A stretch of DNA of 64,000 nucleotides from CAYZQH01 sp050300015 (GTDB lineage Bacteria; Pseudomonadota; Gammaproteobacteria; Pseudomonadales; Cellvibrionaceae), in NCBI GenBank assembly GCA_050300015.1, contig JBNKWZ010000024.1, forward strand, positions 1-64,000. Reading direction: 5' to 3'. A model generated the notes under the pieces. That model did not search any database and was not told where the DNA came from. It saw nothing but the letters and a program-made list of their open reading frames with translations. Each line of letters opens with the position of its first letter. The first letter of the stretch is position 1. This document shows, one piece after another, positions 1 through 7,097 of this stretch. Both the position numbers and the translations under genes were made by a program.

Positions 1-140
1 AGTCAATGTGAAGTGAGAAAAGCTGTCAGGCGATTGAATACTCGGCCAAGAAAAACATTAGGTTACAATACGCCAAACCAACGGTGGATGGAAATGGCGG
101 CTTGAATAAACGGGTGATGCACTTCGGATTTGAATCCGCG
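1..140 (+). mobile_element. 3' end of an IS30-like insertion sequence (transposase tail plus right end)
   Basis: Frame 1 is open from base 1 to a TGA at 103-105 and reads LNTRPRKTLGYNTPNQRW near its end. This matches the C-terminus of IS30-family DDE transposases, which typically ends in a NxRPRKxLGxxTP motif. The following 30 bases (about 112-140), with GATGCACTT and TTTGAATCCGC, resemble the terminal inverted repeat of IS30 elements. Sequence downstream of about 140 reads as part of another gene, so this appears to be the insertion boundary. The left end and the rest of the transposase lie outside the window. The family call rests on motif memory only. Confidence 0.55.
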
Positions 141-142
141 AG

Positions 143-250
143 TCTTTATGCGTCAATTTCAAAGAAGTTACGGTATCTGGCGGTCATTTTATAGCTCAAT
201 CGGAGCCAGAAGAATGTGCAAAGGTAATTTTAAATGCAGCAAGCATGTAA
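143..250 (+). pseudogene. 3' remnant of an alpha/beta-hydrolase gene cut by the IS30-like element
   Basis: A reading frame ending at TAA 248-250 encodes about 35 residues containing VTVSGGHFIAQSEPEECAKV. This is the usual end of alpha/beta-hydrolase-fold enzymes (epoxide hydrolase or dehalogenase type): a GHF with the catalytic histidine, then a PExxA segment and a final amphipathic helix. The 5' part of the gene is missing because the IS30-like right end abuts it. Its stop codon overlaps the first base pairs of the attC-like site, as is common for integron cassette genes. The substrate cannot be inferred. Confidence 0.45.
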
Positions 251-355
251 CAAAACAATCAACCGGACTATTGCTCCGCTGTGCTTTGGAGTGGCTTGCA
301 GCCACTGTACTCCAAAGCTACCTCCCGTATGGCCTCCGTTACCTCGGCGTTAAGG
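245..355 (+). other. integron attC-like recombination site
   Basis: The segment starts with TGTAACAA (R''-like), has TCAACCGGA about ten bases on (L''-like), then a central imperfect stem pairing GCTTTGGAGT with ACTCCAAAGC. It ends with CCGTTACCTCGGCGTTA (L' and R'-like). The final 17 bases have the same spacing as the classical aadA1 59-base element end. Outer TAAC pairs with GTTA and CCGGA with TCCG, leaving an unpaired base as attC sites do. The next gene starts 17 bases beyond the presumed crossover point GTTAAGG (349-355), which is typical cassette spacing. No integrase is in the window. R' deviates slightly from GTTRRRY. Confidence 0.6.
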
Positions 356-365
356 AGAAACGAAC

Positions 366-815
366 GTGAAGTATAAAAAGGAAATATTGATAGGTGTTGT
401 AATTGCATTCGTGCTTTATTTTGTGGCAACTTGGACGATAGGTATTGCAGCAGCTTATCCTGCACCAGCAGATTTTTTTGTTTGGTATCGTTCAAATAAT
501 CTTGGTCGGTTGGGTTTGTTTATCTGGAATTTATGTACAATATATCCAGCGGCCGCTCTTCCATCATTGATTATCACTTTTGTTGGCGTCAAGGTTGGTG
601 CAGCAAAGTGGTTGCCTGTGTGTTGCGTCGTCACTGTTCTATATTTTATGCAATATATTTTTGTCCACATTTCATTGACCTTAAGATACCCCCAATTTAT
701 TGAAGTTAACGGTTATCAGGTATTTATTCCAAGTTTGGTGGTCCCCGTGTCTGTTTTCCTTGGAGGTTACCTATCAACCAAATGCTTAACAAAAAGTTCA
801 ACACGGACACAGTAA
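366..815 (+). CDS. four-helix membrane protein, putative integron cassette gene
   Basis: A 149-residue protein with four hydrophobic segments at roughly residues 7-30, 45-75, 80-102 and 118-138, so an integral inner-membrane protein. I recognise no family motif. The start is GTG, preceded by AAGGAG at 352-357 with good spacing. It lies directly after the attC-like site, as expected for the gene of a mobile cassette, and is followed by AT-poor sequence with weak palindromes up to about 900 that may be a decayed second attC. Cassette genes of marine integrons are often small orphan membrane proteins, so the lack of a match fits. Function unknown. Confidence 0.6.
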   Translation: MKYKKEILIGVVIAFVLYFVATWTIGIAAAYPAPADFFVWYRSNNLGRLGLFIWNLCTIYPAAALPSLIITFVGVKVGAAKWLPVCCVVTVLYFMQYIFVHISLTLRYPQFIEVNGYQVFIPSLVVPVSVFLGGYLSTKCLTKSSTRTQ

Positions 816-905
816 CCTCCGCTTCGTCTCGCGGATGGCTCCCAACCATTGTATACGCTTCACTGCGCTCCCGGTTTGGCTCGGAAGACACAGGCTTAGG
901 CCACA

Positions 906-1319
906 CTAGAGAATTTCGTGCGAAGTTCGCAGTTTTTGCTGTAGTTCTTTGAGCACGCCTTGGCGGTCGTTTTCGAGCCGTTCTAGAAATTCTGCCGGCG
1001 CGCCAGTATTTGAGTCATATTTTCCTGCCCATGCAATCATTTCAAGCAGCATTGGCACAAGATCTAGACCTTTTAGCGTCAAGGTATAGAAGCTGCTTTT
1101 GCCTGTGCCTTCTTTGCGAATAATGCCGCTAAGGGTCAGGGTTCGAAGTCTATCCGCCAAAATGTTGGTGGATATGCGCTCCTCGGAATCGGTGAATTCT
1201 GAGTAGGTTCGTTTGTCTTTGAACACCATATCCCGAATGAGCAATAGGCTCCAGGAATCGCCAATCGCTTCTATTGCGTAGTTCACTGGGCAGTCTGATC
1301 TGCGGTCGGTTCTTTTCAT
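906..1319 (-). CDS. HxlR-family winged-helix transcriptional regulator
   Basis: The 137-residue product begins MKRTDRRSDCPVNYAIEAIG and continues with GDSWSLLLIRDM, RTYSEF, ISTNILADRL and GIIRKE. This is the HxlR winged-helix fold, with the family's N-terminal cysteine (here in DCPV). HxlR proteins are dimeric DNA-binding regulators, often redox- or electrophile-responsive through that cysteine. An upstream start at 1439 is open, but it would run through the operator region and into the divergent gene, so the ATG at 1319 is preferred. It is divergent from the membrane protein at 1423-1836, which is its most likely target along with itself. Confidence 0.85.
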   Translation of the reverse strand: MKRTDRRSDCPVNYAIEAIGDSWSLLLIRDMVFKDKRTYSEFTDSEERISTNILADRLRTLTLSGIIRKEGTGKSSFYTLTLKGLDLVPMLLEMIAWAGKYDSNTGAPAEFLERLENDRQGVLKELQQKLRTSHEIL

Positions 1320-1327
1320 TTTATTGG

Positions 1328-1373
1328 TTGTATAATGCAAGTTATTGGCGTAATCTATACTTGTATAATACAA
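1328..1373. promoter_or_regulatory. paired palindromic operator between the HxlR regulator and membrane gene
   Basis: Two copies of a 13-bp palindrome lie in the 103-bp divergent intergenic region: TTGTATAATGCAA at 1328-1340 and the perfect TTGTATAATACAA at 1361-1373. Their centres are 33 bp apart, about three helical turns, so two dimers would sit on the same DNA face. The TATAAT within each also resembles a -10 box. By position these are the likely HxlR operators; binding is inferred. Confidence 0.6.
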
Positions 1374-1422
1374 GCTATTGTAGCTATACGCTAGCCTCTG
1401 ATTCTGACAAGGTAACTTACTA

Positions 1423-1836
1423 ATGAAAACTCGCAACATCCTGGTTGGTACTATTGCCTATACACTGTCTACTTTCACTCTGGCCATCGTCTGGCACTTA
1501 GTGCTTTTCAAATCGTTGTACATCTCGTTTGGGTATTTCACAGGAGAGCCGAGTATTGCATTGGGCTTCTTAACCATTGCAATACAGGGCTTCACGTTGT
1601 CGGCGCTGTATCCGCTAGTTAAAGTTACGGGAACGAGCGTTGGGCGAGGTCTAAAATTTGCTGCTATTGTTGGTGTATTCTTTTGGACATCTCATGTTTT
1701 GGCTTTCGTCGCTAAACAAGCGGTCGCAGATCCATTCCTGTTCGTATTTATGGAAAGTGGGTATCTTTGCCTTCAGTTCGGAATCTACGGTGCCCTAATT
1801 GGAGTGATTTATAGCTGGGGTGAGGGCGCGGCCTAA
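1423..1836 (+). CDS. four-helix membrane protein, divergent partner of the HxlR regulator
   Basis: A 137-residue protein with four predicted transmembrane segments (about 8-30, 43-66, 78-98, 110-133) and few charged residues. I do not recognise the family. The start ATG is preceded by AAGG at 1410-1413. Genes divergent to HxlR regulators are frequently the regulated target, so it may act in detoxification, efflux or a redox response, but nothing in the sequence shows a reaction. Confidence 0.65.
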   Translation: MKTRNILVGTIAYTLSTFTLAIVWHLVLFKSLYISFGYFTGEPSIALGFLTIAIQGFTLSALYPLVKVTGTSVGRGLKFAAIVGVFFWTSHVLAFVAKQAVADPFLFVFMESGYLCLQFGIYGALIGVIYSWGEGAA

Positions 1837-1845
1837 TAAATCCTT

Positions 1846-1989
1846 GCGCCATTCCGCTTTTTACACGGTTTTAAAAAGCACATGGGCATGACGCCGAGCG
1901 AATTCAAGATATTACATCGAGTCAGGTCTCTTATGCGTTTTAAAAATTCGTTATCAAATCGTAAACTAGAAAGTTATCTTTATTGCTAG
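1846..1989 (+). pseudogene. C-terminal remnant of an AraC-family regulator
   Basis: Immediately after the stop of the membrane gene, a short frame reads FLHGFKKHMGMTPSEFK. This is the second helix-turn-helix end of AraC/XylS regulators (usual form FxRxFKRxxGxTPSEFR). Two in-frame stops precede it, so no start or body remains. The last codons overlap the 3' end of the opposite-strand lipoprotein gene. It marks a deletion scar next to the HxlR locus. Confidence 0.6.
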
Positions 1990-2329
1990 GCTTTGCTATT
2001 TTCAAGGTCGTATAGGCATCATCAGACCATATTAGGTGCGGGGCGTTCGGCACTTCAATAGTGAAGACTCCATTGCTACAGTTAGAGCTTAACCAGCCGC
2101 CGTCATGTAGTTTGGAGTCTGCTACAAACACAATATCCCCATCTAGAAACTCGATAATCCCGCTGTGTTCGGTAGCGTTAGTTTCAAACCTTTCGTAATG
2201 CGTACCCACTAAATCTGGGCATTCGTTGGGTTGGGTTTTATTATCTGGGGTGAATAGTGGGTTGCCACCACAGCCTGAGAATAAAGTGCATAGGAAAACT
2301 AGGTCAAAGTGTTTGATTCCACGCAGCAT
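1940..2329 (-). CDS. hypothetical outer-membrane or periplasmic lipoprotein
   Basis: A 129-residue protein whose N-terminus has a hydrophobic stretch followed by the lipobox LFSGC at about residues 16-20, then a small polar secreted domain with two further cysteines (about 37 and 83) that could form a disulfide. The ATG is preceded by AGGGA. The mature part has repeated short beta-like strands (GIIEFLDGDIVFVAD, GVFTIEV), but I recognise no domain. Function unknown. Confidence 0.65.
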   Translation of the reverse strand: MLRGIKHFDLVFLCTLFSGCGGNPLFTPDNKTQPNECPDLVGTHYERFETNATEHSGIIEFLDGDIVFVADSKLHDGGWLSSNCSNGVFTIEVPNAPHLIWSDDAYTTLKIAKPSNKDNFLVYDLITNF

Positions 2330-2824
2330 GATGGTCCCTATAGGTTGTGTAATCGTTCGTCTATTATGACGGAATAACTTTTAAGGAAGTCGTATTGGTT
2401 GGCAAATTGCAAAACAGGGTGTTAGTTTAAGTTTTCCGGTGACGCATAATCGGGGAGCGCAAGCGGAATCTTTACCTGCGCTGTGTAGAGGGGTTGAGCG
2501 AAATGGCTGGTGTGGCCTTTCGAAGTGCTTGGTGGGTTTAACAAGGTCGCCGGCCGAGCATGAATCTGAGGAGGGAGATAAGGCTTGTTGGACAATGACA
2601 GTGATGTAAGTTTAAGGAGGCGTTTGACCGGCACTTGGTCTCCAGTGACAGACGCGTCAAAGGCGATGGTCGTACTTAGGGCGCTTTACGCTGGCGCTTG
2701 ATCTAGCGCTGTGCTCGCCATGGGCTCTTGGTTTGGCCAATGTGTGCGGCGTTGAGAACTCGTAAGGCGATGAACTAGAATGGGTGTGCTGATTTAGGAG
2801 GAAAGTCAGTAAGGTTAGGTTCGA
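2330..2824. other. intergenic stretch without a convincing gene
   Basis: About 500 bp with only short open frames on either strand, rich in proline and leucine and with no start signals, none resembling a family. A few short G+C-rich palindromes occur near 2690-2735 (GGCGCTTGATCTAGCGCT). It may be eroded cassette or gene material. I see no named element. Confidence 0.4.
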
Positions 2825-3325
2825 ATGCAATCAAGGCGGCAGGTTATTCGTATTTATAAACTATTTTATACTGGGTTGCTAACGATTGGTTGGATAGACT
2901 GTGGAGGGGATAAGGATACTAGCTCTGAAGATTGATTGTTGATTGACGAAATAATAATTCTGAATGATTGGGTTTTGCATTACACTCTGGCTGGCGATGT
3001 CGGGAATAGAGCTGGGAGCATACATCTTAAGGCGGAGCTTGCGACTGTTGAGAATGATATTTTAATAGTGACCGTTACTGAGGTTGACGGACCTAGAGTT
3101 TCGTTATTGGGCGCTCAGTGTCAAGAAGTGGTAGGCCAAGTTCCAGAAAGTTTTTCCATAAACTTCGATATCGGTTAATTTGACGAATCTCTAGAGCAGA
3201 TAGTTACAGTCCATTTAGCTAGGCGGACAATTAATGGCTCCTATAGTACGGTAAGCTCGGGTGAAATTTTGATCGACCCGAAAGTTCAGAATTGGCCGGA
3301 GGCCTGTCAGTTGGAATTGGAATGA
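2825..3325 (+). pseudogene. secreted lipoprotein-like gene with two in-frame stop codons
   Basis: A single frame runs 167 codons from ATG 2825 to TGA 3323. It is interrupted by TGA at 2933-2935 and TAA at 3176-3178 with no frame change. The N-terminus is a basic and hydrophobic leader ending WIDCGG, a poor lipobox. The middle has alternating strands (LHYTLAGDV, IHLKAELATV, ILIVTVTEV) and the part after the second stop continues in the same style (QIVTVHLARRTINGSY). The two-stranded pattern, with a PESF segment, faintly recalls the YbaY/YscW-type beta-sandwich lipoproteins. No frameshift is needed, so the decay is recent or readthrough occurs. Pseudogene is the simplest reading. Confidence 0.5.
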
Positions 3326-3498
3326 GATAGTAACGATTTAAAGCATATTTTGGGTGGTGGCGCCCAACAGGGTGCTTATACCAAACCATTGCCTACGCTC
3401 AGGGCGCGTCTTTGCTATTTTGAGCGTTGTGTTACACGTACGTCGGTGCAGTATTACTGCGCTTGATATTTTTATTTCTAACTTAAGGGATACACTTA

Positions 3499-3822
3499 AT
3501 GAAGCTAATTTTCAAATCTCTGCCTATATTATTGCTTAATACCACGCTCTGGGTGATGCTGTATTACTATATTAAGTCTAAAGGTTCTAATGCCTTCAAT
3601 ACGGAACAAAAAAAGCGTTTGGGGTTAGGCTTGGGTATATTTGTCACGGCAGCAGCCGCTAGATTAATGTTCCAGGAAGAATTCATTATGTATATAGATG
3701 GAAACGTTCTGATTGAAGAGAGAATGTACCAAATGTATTTTCAGGCATATAGTTTATTTTTCAGCTTATTTACAGCGCTAGGGTTATTTCTCTTTATGTC
3801 AGTTGGGTTTTCAAAAAAGTAG
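3499..3822 (+). CDS. small membrane protein of unknown function
   Basis: A 107-residue protein with hydrophobic segments at about 6-24, 44-60 and 84-103, a short polar region between, and a basic C-terminus (GFSKK). The ATG follows TAAGGGATACACTTA, an acceptable ribosome site. No family is recognised. It is the last gene before the repeat at 3897-4070. Confidence 0.55.
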   Translation: MKLIFKSLPILLLNTTLWVMLYYYIKSKGSNAFNTEQKKRLGLGLGIFVTAAAARLMFQEEFIMYIDGNVLIEERMYQMYFQAYSLFFSLFTALGLFLFMSVGFSKK

Positions 3823-3896
3823 AAAGGTATAGCGATCCAGTCACCGGAAACGAGACCTACACTAAGCTCACCTTACACTTCTCTTATAGGAATGTC

Positions 3897-4070
3897 CTAT
3901 TAACTGCGTAATAAAATAGATCTCCTATCTATTTTATTGCGTGTCATGAAAATGCTGACGAAAATGTGTGAATGTCCTTGTGTTTTAAGGGCTTGCATTG
4001 GTCATTCCGGTCAATGACGGCACGTCTTTGTGGCGTATTCACCCGACCTAAAAGATTGCCGGGTGAATAG
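3897..4070 (-). repeat. multi-hairpin interspersed repeat, full-length copy, reverse orientation
   Basis: Same family as the reference copy at 29584-29757, here inverted. It starts CTATTAAC, with a hairpin AATAAAATAGAT / ATCTATTTTATT, then the GTGTGAATGTCC loop region, the TTTTAAGGGC arm, a degenerate TTGGTCATTCCGGTCAA palindrome and the terminal hairpin ending GCCGGGTGAATAG. H5 has compensated changes: both arms read AATAAAATAGAT instead of AATTCAATAGAT, so pairing is kept. Confidence 0.85.
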
Positions 4071-4249
4071 GTTAGCTTTAGCAGCTATATAGCTCATAGG
4101 GTCTATAATGTGTTCTTCTGTAGGTAATTCCGTACAGGGTTGTAGGGGCTCGTAACAAGGGTCCCACTTGAGGCCCAAAGCTACGTGGTTTTGGGTATGG
4201 CTATCGTCATCTTGCCTAAAGCACCCTACTTTGGCAGTAGGCTAGACCG

Positions 4250-4585
4250 GTGTTGGGAGCTTTCGTGATTAAAAAAATATATTTACAGACCAGTGGGCAG
4301 TGCTCCAGGAGGCAATTCTGGGTATTTGGCATAGTTCCATTTTCATTGGTTGCGGCGCTTCTATATGTTCTCATTTGGTTTCGTATTATTGATGATTACT
4401 GGCGTGTCATCATTGGGCTGTTGTTTCTATGGTCTATTTTTTTGTTGGCCATTAAACGCCTCCGAGCTATTGGCGTTTCTGGTTGGTGGGTTCTAGTTTT
4501 ATTTGTGCCTATCCCATATGCTGTAGTTATTTTGTATTTGGCTCTTGGATTTATTCCAGATAAAGTCACAAATTTAGATGAATAA
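4250..4585 (+). CDS. DUF805 family inner-membrane protein
   Basis: A 111-residue protein with the DUF805 signature: an N-terminal GQCSRRQFWVFGI (family GRxSRxxFW), three hydrophobic helices, a central IKRLRAIGVSGWW (family RRLHDxGxSGWW) and a C-terminal hydrophobic segment with a short tail. DUF805 proteins (E. coli YhaH type) are small membrane proteins of unknown role. The GTG at 4250 gives the longest form; a second GTG at 4265 would trim five residues. It sits alone between the repeat copies at 3897-4070 and 4778-4946. Confidence 0.85.
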   Translation: MLGAFVIKKIYLQTSGQCSRRQFWVFGIVPFSLVAALLYVLIWFRIIDDYWRVIIGLLFLWSIFLLAIKRLRAIGVSGWWVLVLFVPIPYAVVILYLALGFIPDKVTNLDE

Positions 4586-4777
4586 TGATTTGCTGTGATG
4601 TTGTTCAACAACATGTTGTTGCCGAGCTGTATTCGGTAGCTAAAGCTGCGCGCAACCATATGGAAAAACTATTGGCTTTGAATTTGGGCCCTGAGATTAG
4701 GGGTAGCGGCCGCGGGTTTTGGAAGGCCAAAGCTCCTATGAAGCGGGGTGCAAAACCAGAGAGGGTTGCTTATTTAC

Positions 4778-4946
4778 CTATTGGCCCGACAATTCAATAG
4801 ACTTCCCACCTATTGAATTGCGCGCCCTTAAAATACTGGCGAAAATGTGAATTTTCTCTTATTTTAAAGGCTTGCATTGGCTATTCCGATCAATGGCGGC
4901 ACATTCTTGTACTATTACCCGACATAATTGATTGCCGGGTTAATAG
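4778..4946 (-). repeat. multi-hairpin interspersed repeat, full-length copy, reverse orientation
   Basis: Inverted copy of the family described at 29584-29757. It opens CTATTGGCCCGACAATTCAATAG and closes GATTGCCGGGTTAATAG. It contains the GCGCCCTTAAAATACTGGCG arm, the ATTTTAAAGGC return arm and the ATGGCGGCAC segment. A dead IS200-type element begins only a few bases after its right edge. Confidence 0.85.
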
Positions 4947-4950
4947 TACA

Positions 4951-5532
4951 AAACGAAGCCCCCCAGCTTTGCTGGAGAGGCAACTATAGTTTGACAGTTT
5001 CGGGAGTCTCATAGAAACAGTTTAAATTACGCTCAGTGGCAGTGTCAGTATCACATTGTATGTATCCAAAAGTGCCGTCGTAAGGCGTTATTCGGCCAAA
5101 TTGGAAATGAGTTGGGTAGAGTTTTTCGGACGCTTACTGTGCGACGAGAAAGTTCAATAGAGGAAGGTCAACTCATAATTGATCTTGTTCATATGATAAT
5201 CTCAAGCCTGCCGAAATATTCCGTTGCTCAAGTCGTAGGCTATATAAAAGGTAAGAGTGCTATTTACATAGCCTGAACCTATGTAAGAAGAAAGCAGAAC
5301 TACCTGGGGCAGCATTTTGGGGATCGAGGATACTTTGCGTCTACGGTGGGTCGAGATGAAGCAGTGATTAGAAATTATATTCATCATCAAGAAAAGGATC
5401 ATCGATTAGGTCAGTTGAGGCTGGTTTAATCGACTGCCCCTATAAGGGCCCAAGTCCGATAGCCCGTGAATTGGGCTGTTTTGAGCGGCTCACAAACTAA
5501 AGTCCCGGGCTTTGTCGAGGGATAGTTGCTGA
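4951..5532 (+). mobile_element. degenerate IS200/IS605-group insertion sequence (tnpA only)
   Basis: The left end at about 4957-4990 has a hairpin, CCCCAGCTTTGCTGG. A ruined tnpA spans the middle. The right end, 5430-5531, carries the characteristic AGTCCCGGGCTTTGTCGAGGGA hairpin segment and GGCTCACAAACTAAAG. There are no terminal inverted repeats, as expected for this group, which transposes as single strands and recognises subterminal hairpins. No orfB/tnpB is present. The right end is repeated on its own at 13737-13839. Confidence 0.75.
5010..5429 (+). pseudogene. tnpA: IS200-type Y1 transposase tnpA, inactivated
   Basis: The frame can be followed from about 5010 through QYHIVCIQKCRRKALFGQI, LVHMIISSLPKYSVAQVVGY, IKGKSAIYIA, a TGA stop at 5274-5276, then NYLGQHFGDRGYFASTVGRD to TAA 5427-5429. 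This is colinear with IS200 TnpA. The HUH metal-binding motif, normally DHVH, reads DLVH, so the first histidine is lost. Together with the stop codon and the absence of a clear start, this means the enzyme cannot be active. The catalytic tyrosine region (GRDEAVIRNYIHHQE) is still recognisable. Confidence 0.8.
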
Positions 5533-5692
5533 AATCGTACTTGCAGGTGGAGGGTTGAATTTGACATGATGAAAGTATCATACGGTGCGCATCACCATCG
5601 GCCACTACGTGGCCTGGGCGTTGCTACGCTTGGCCTGTTTACCCCAAGTTGTGTGATGATTACGTTCATGGTTAGTTGGGGGTAAGTGATCA

Positions 5693-6124
5693 ATGCAGTT
5701 GGTATATGCTTTTATTTATAACAGCTTACTTGTTTCCGCCGCGGTAATGATTCACTACGCGTTTCTTTATCAAATTGTCAAGATTCTCCCTAAATTGAAA
5801 TTTGCGCACAGTATTAGAATCATTTTTGGTGTGTTCGGTGCGTTAATTGCCCATGTCATAGAAATATGGGTTTTTTCATTGGGTTACTTTTTTATGGTGC
5901 ACGGTTCAGGATGGGGAAGCCTTGAAGGTAATTTTGAAGGTAGCTTGCTAGATTGCGTCTATTTTTCGTTTACGGTGTTTACAACTGTGGGTTTTGGTGA
6001 CATTGAGCCCTTAGGGTATGTTCGATATTTGACTGGCATCGAATCTTTAGCGGGCTTAGTGCTAATCACTTGGACAGCCTCCTTCTTGTATCTTGAGATG
6101 CAGCGGTACTGGGAAGAAAGTTAG
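5693..6124 (+). CDS. small potassium-channel-like protein (Ion_trans_2)
   Basis: A 143-residue protein with hydrophobic segments at about 3-28, 43-70 and 118-138, and a pore loop containing TVFTTVGFGDIEP at about 93-105. TVGFGD is the potassium selectivity filter followed by the usual acidic residue. No cytoplasmic RCK/TrkA domain follows, so it would be a minimal channel forming tetramers in the inner membrane. The ATG lies four bases after a TAAG with weak Shine-Dalgarno character (GGGGGTAAGTGATCA). It stands alone between the IS200 relic and a short gene-free stretch. Confidence 0.8.
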   Translation: MQLVYAFIYNSLLVSAAVMIHYAFLYQIVKILPKLKFAHSIRIIFGVFGALIAHVIEIWVFSLGYFFMVHGSGWGSLEGNFEGSLLDCVYFSFTVFTTVGFGDIEPLGYVRYLTGIESLAGLVLITWTASFLYLEMQRYWEES

Positions 6125-6476
6125 GCGCGCCCATTCAACAAGATGCTTAAATCGAACCTTTATCTGCGCTCCATTGCAGCTTGCGAAGGAGTGGCGATGC
6201 CTTTTGGGGCGCGCCACTTGTGAGATTGGGGTTTGGCTGGCCGGCGGTTGCACGGGTTGATACGAAGGCTCCATCCGCAATTCAGGAGTGGGCGTCAAGC
6301 TGGAGCCGAAGCTCATGTGTGGCGTCTTCACAGCTAAGGAATACATATAAGCGGATAGGCTCACATGCAGGGGGTCACCTCTAGAAAGTATTCAAAAGCA
6401 CGCAGACGATTGCAGCTGATGTACCGCTTGGTGGCGGCGCTACTAGGCCCTTAAGCTGCAAAGTGCGTGTTCTCCG
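6125..6476. other. gene-free stretch
   Basis: About 350 bp with GGCGCGCC-like short motifs at both ends (GGCGCGCCCATT at 6123 and GGCGCGCCACTT at 6209) but no reading frame with protein-like composition. I see no known element. Confidence 0.35.
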
Positions 6477-7070
6477 TCAAGCCCGTCGATAAAAATACAA
6501 CGCCACGACAGGGCACCAAACGCCATAAAATAAAACCAGTAAACTTCTTTGTACCAGGCCGTAGTATTGTAATGGGTAGAGATCACGGAAAAACAGTGGT
6601 GATAGGTTTAAAGCTATTGAAACCAAAATCAGCAGACCTACTACCCAAGAAAACCTTATCAAGGGTATGACCTGCTCCTTCCTTCGCCATGATACAGCTA
6701 AACTCAATGGCGCCATATAACCCAGTATCATGGATAACCCGAATAAGTTATGCAGGGGATGCGGAGATTCAAAAATTGCCATGTCACCCGATACAACGGC
6801 AAAGTAGGCCACAAAATAGGCCGGCACCTTTGAGAATGTCTGTGACTGGGCCACGCAGTATAGACCCCATGCCAACCCCAGAATGAATAGAGCCACCAAC
6901 AGATTTGAAAGCTTCCATAATAACTCAACGGGTGAGCCTTGTTTTCCAATTTCACTGACCGTTTGAGAGATATGGCTGTAGTCCGAAACCATTAACGATA
7001 GTCCGATTGCCGCAGCGCTAAACACGAGGGGAGCCAATAGACCTAGTAGTAAAAATAATCTGTAATTCAT
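6477..7070 (-). CDS. DUF998 family membrane protein
   Basis: A 197-residue, six-helix membrane protein. After the first helix it has the segment YSHISQTVSEIGKQGSPVEL, the DUF998 hallmark (SxxxSELGAxGSP). Further features are an ESPHPLHNLFG loop and five hydrophobic helices. DUF998 proteins have no established reaction. It is the second gene of a likely operon: the GIN-domain gene upstream ends 27 bp before its ATG, and GAGGAACAAA precedes the start on the coding strand. Confidence 0.75.
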   Translation of the reverse strand: MNYRLFLLLGLLAPLVFSAAAIGLSLMVSDYSHISQTVSEIGKQGSPVELLWKLSNLLVALFILGLAWGLYCVAQSQTFSKVPAYFVAYFAVVSGDMAIFESPHPLHNLFGLSMILGYMAPLSLAVSWRRKEQVIPLIRFSWVVGLLILVSIALNLSPLFFRDLYPLQYYGLVQRSLLVLFYGVWCPVVALYFYRRA

Positions 7071-7097
7071 TTTGTTCCTCTGCTTTGAATGCCGCTA

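Noticed and set aside
3354..3450. Possible second attC site (GCCCAAC at one side, GCGTTG at the other)
   Set aside because: The arms do not pair in the attC arrangement and the R' box does not fit GTTRRRY.
4585..4800. 71-codon frame overlapping the DUF805 stop
   Set aside because: Its 3' end lies in a repeat copy, it has no separate ribosome site and no family resemblance; the overlap alone is weak evidence.
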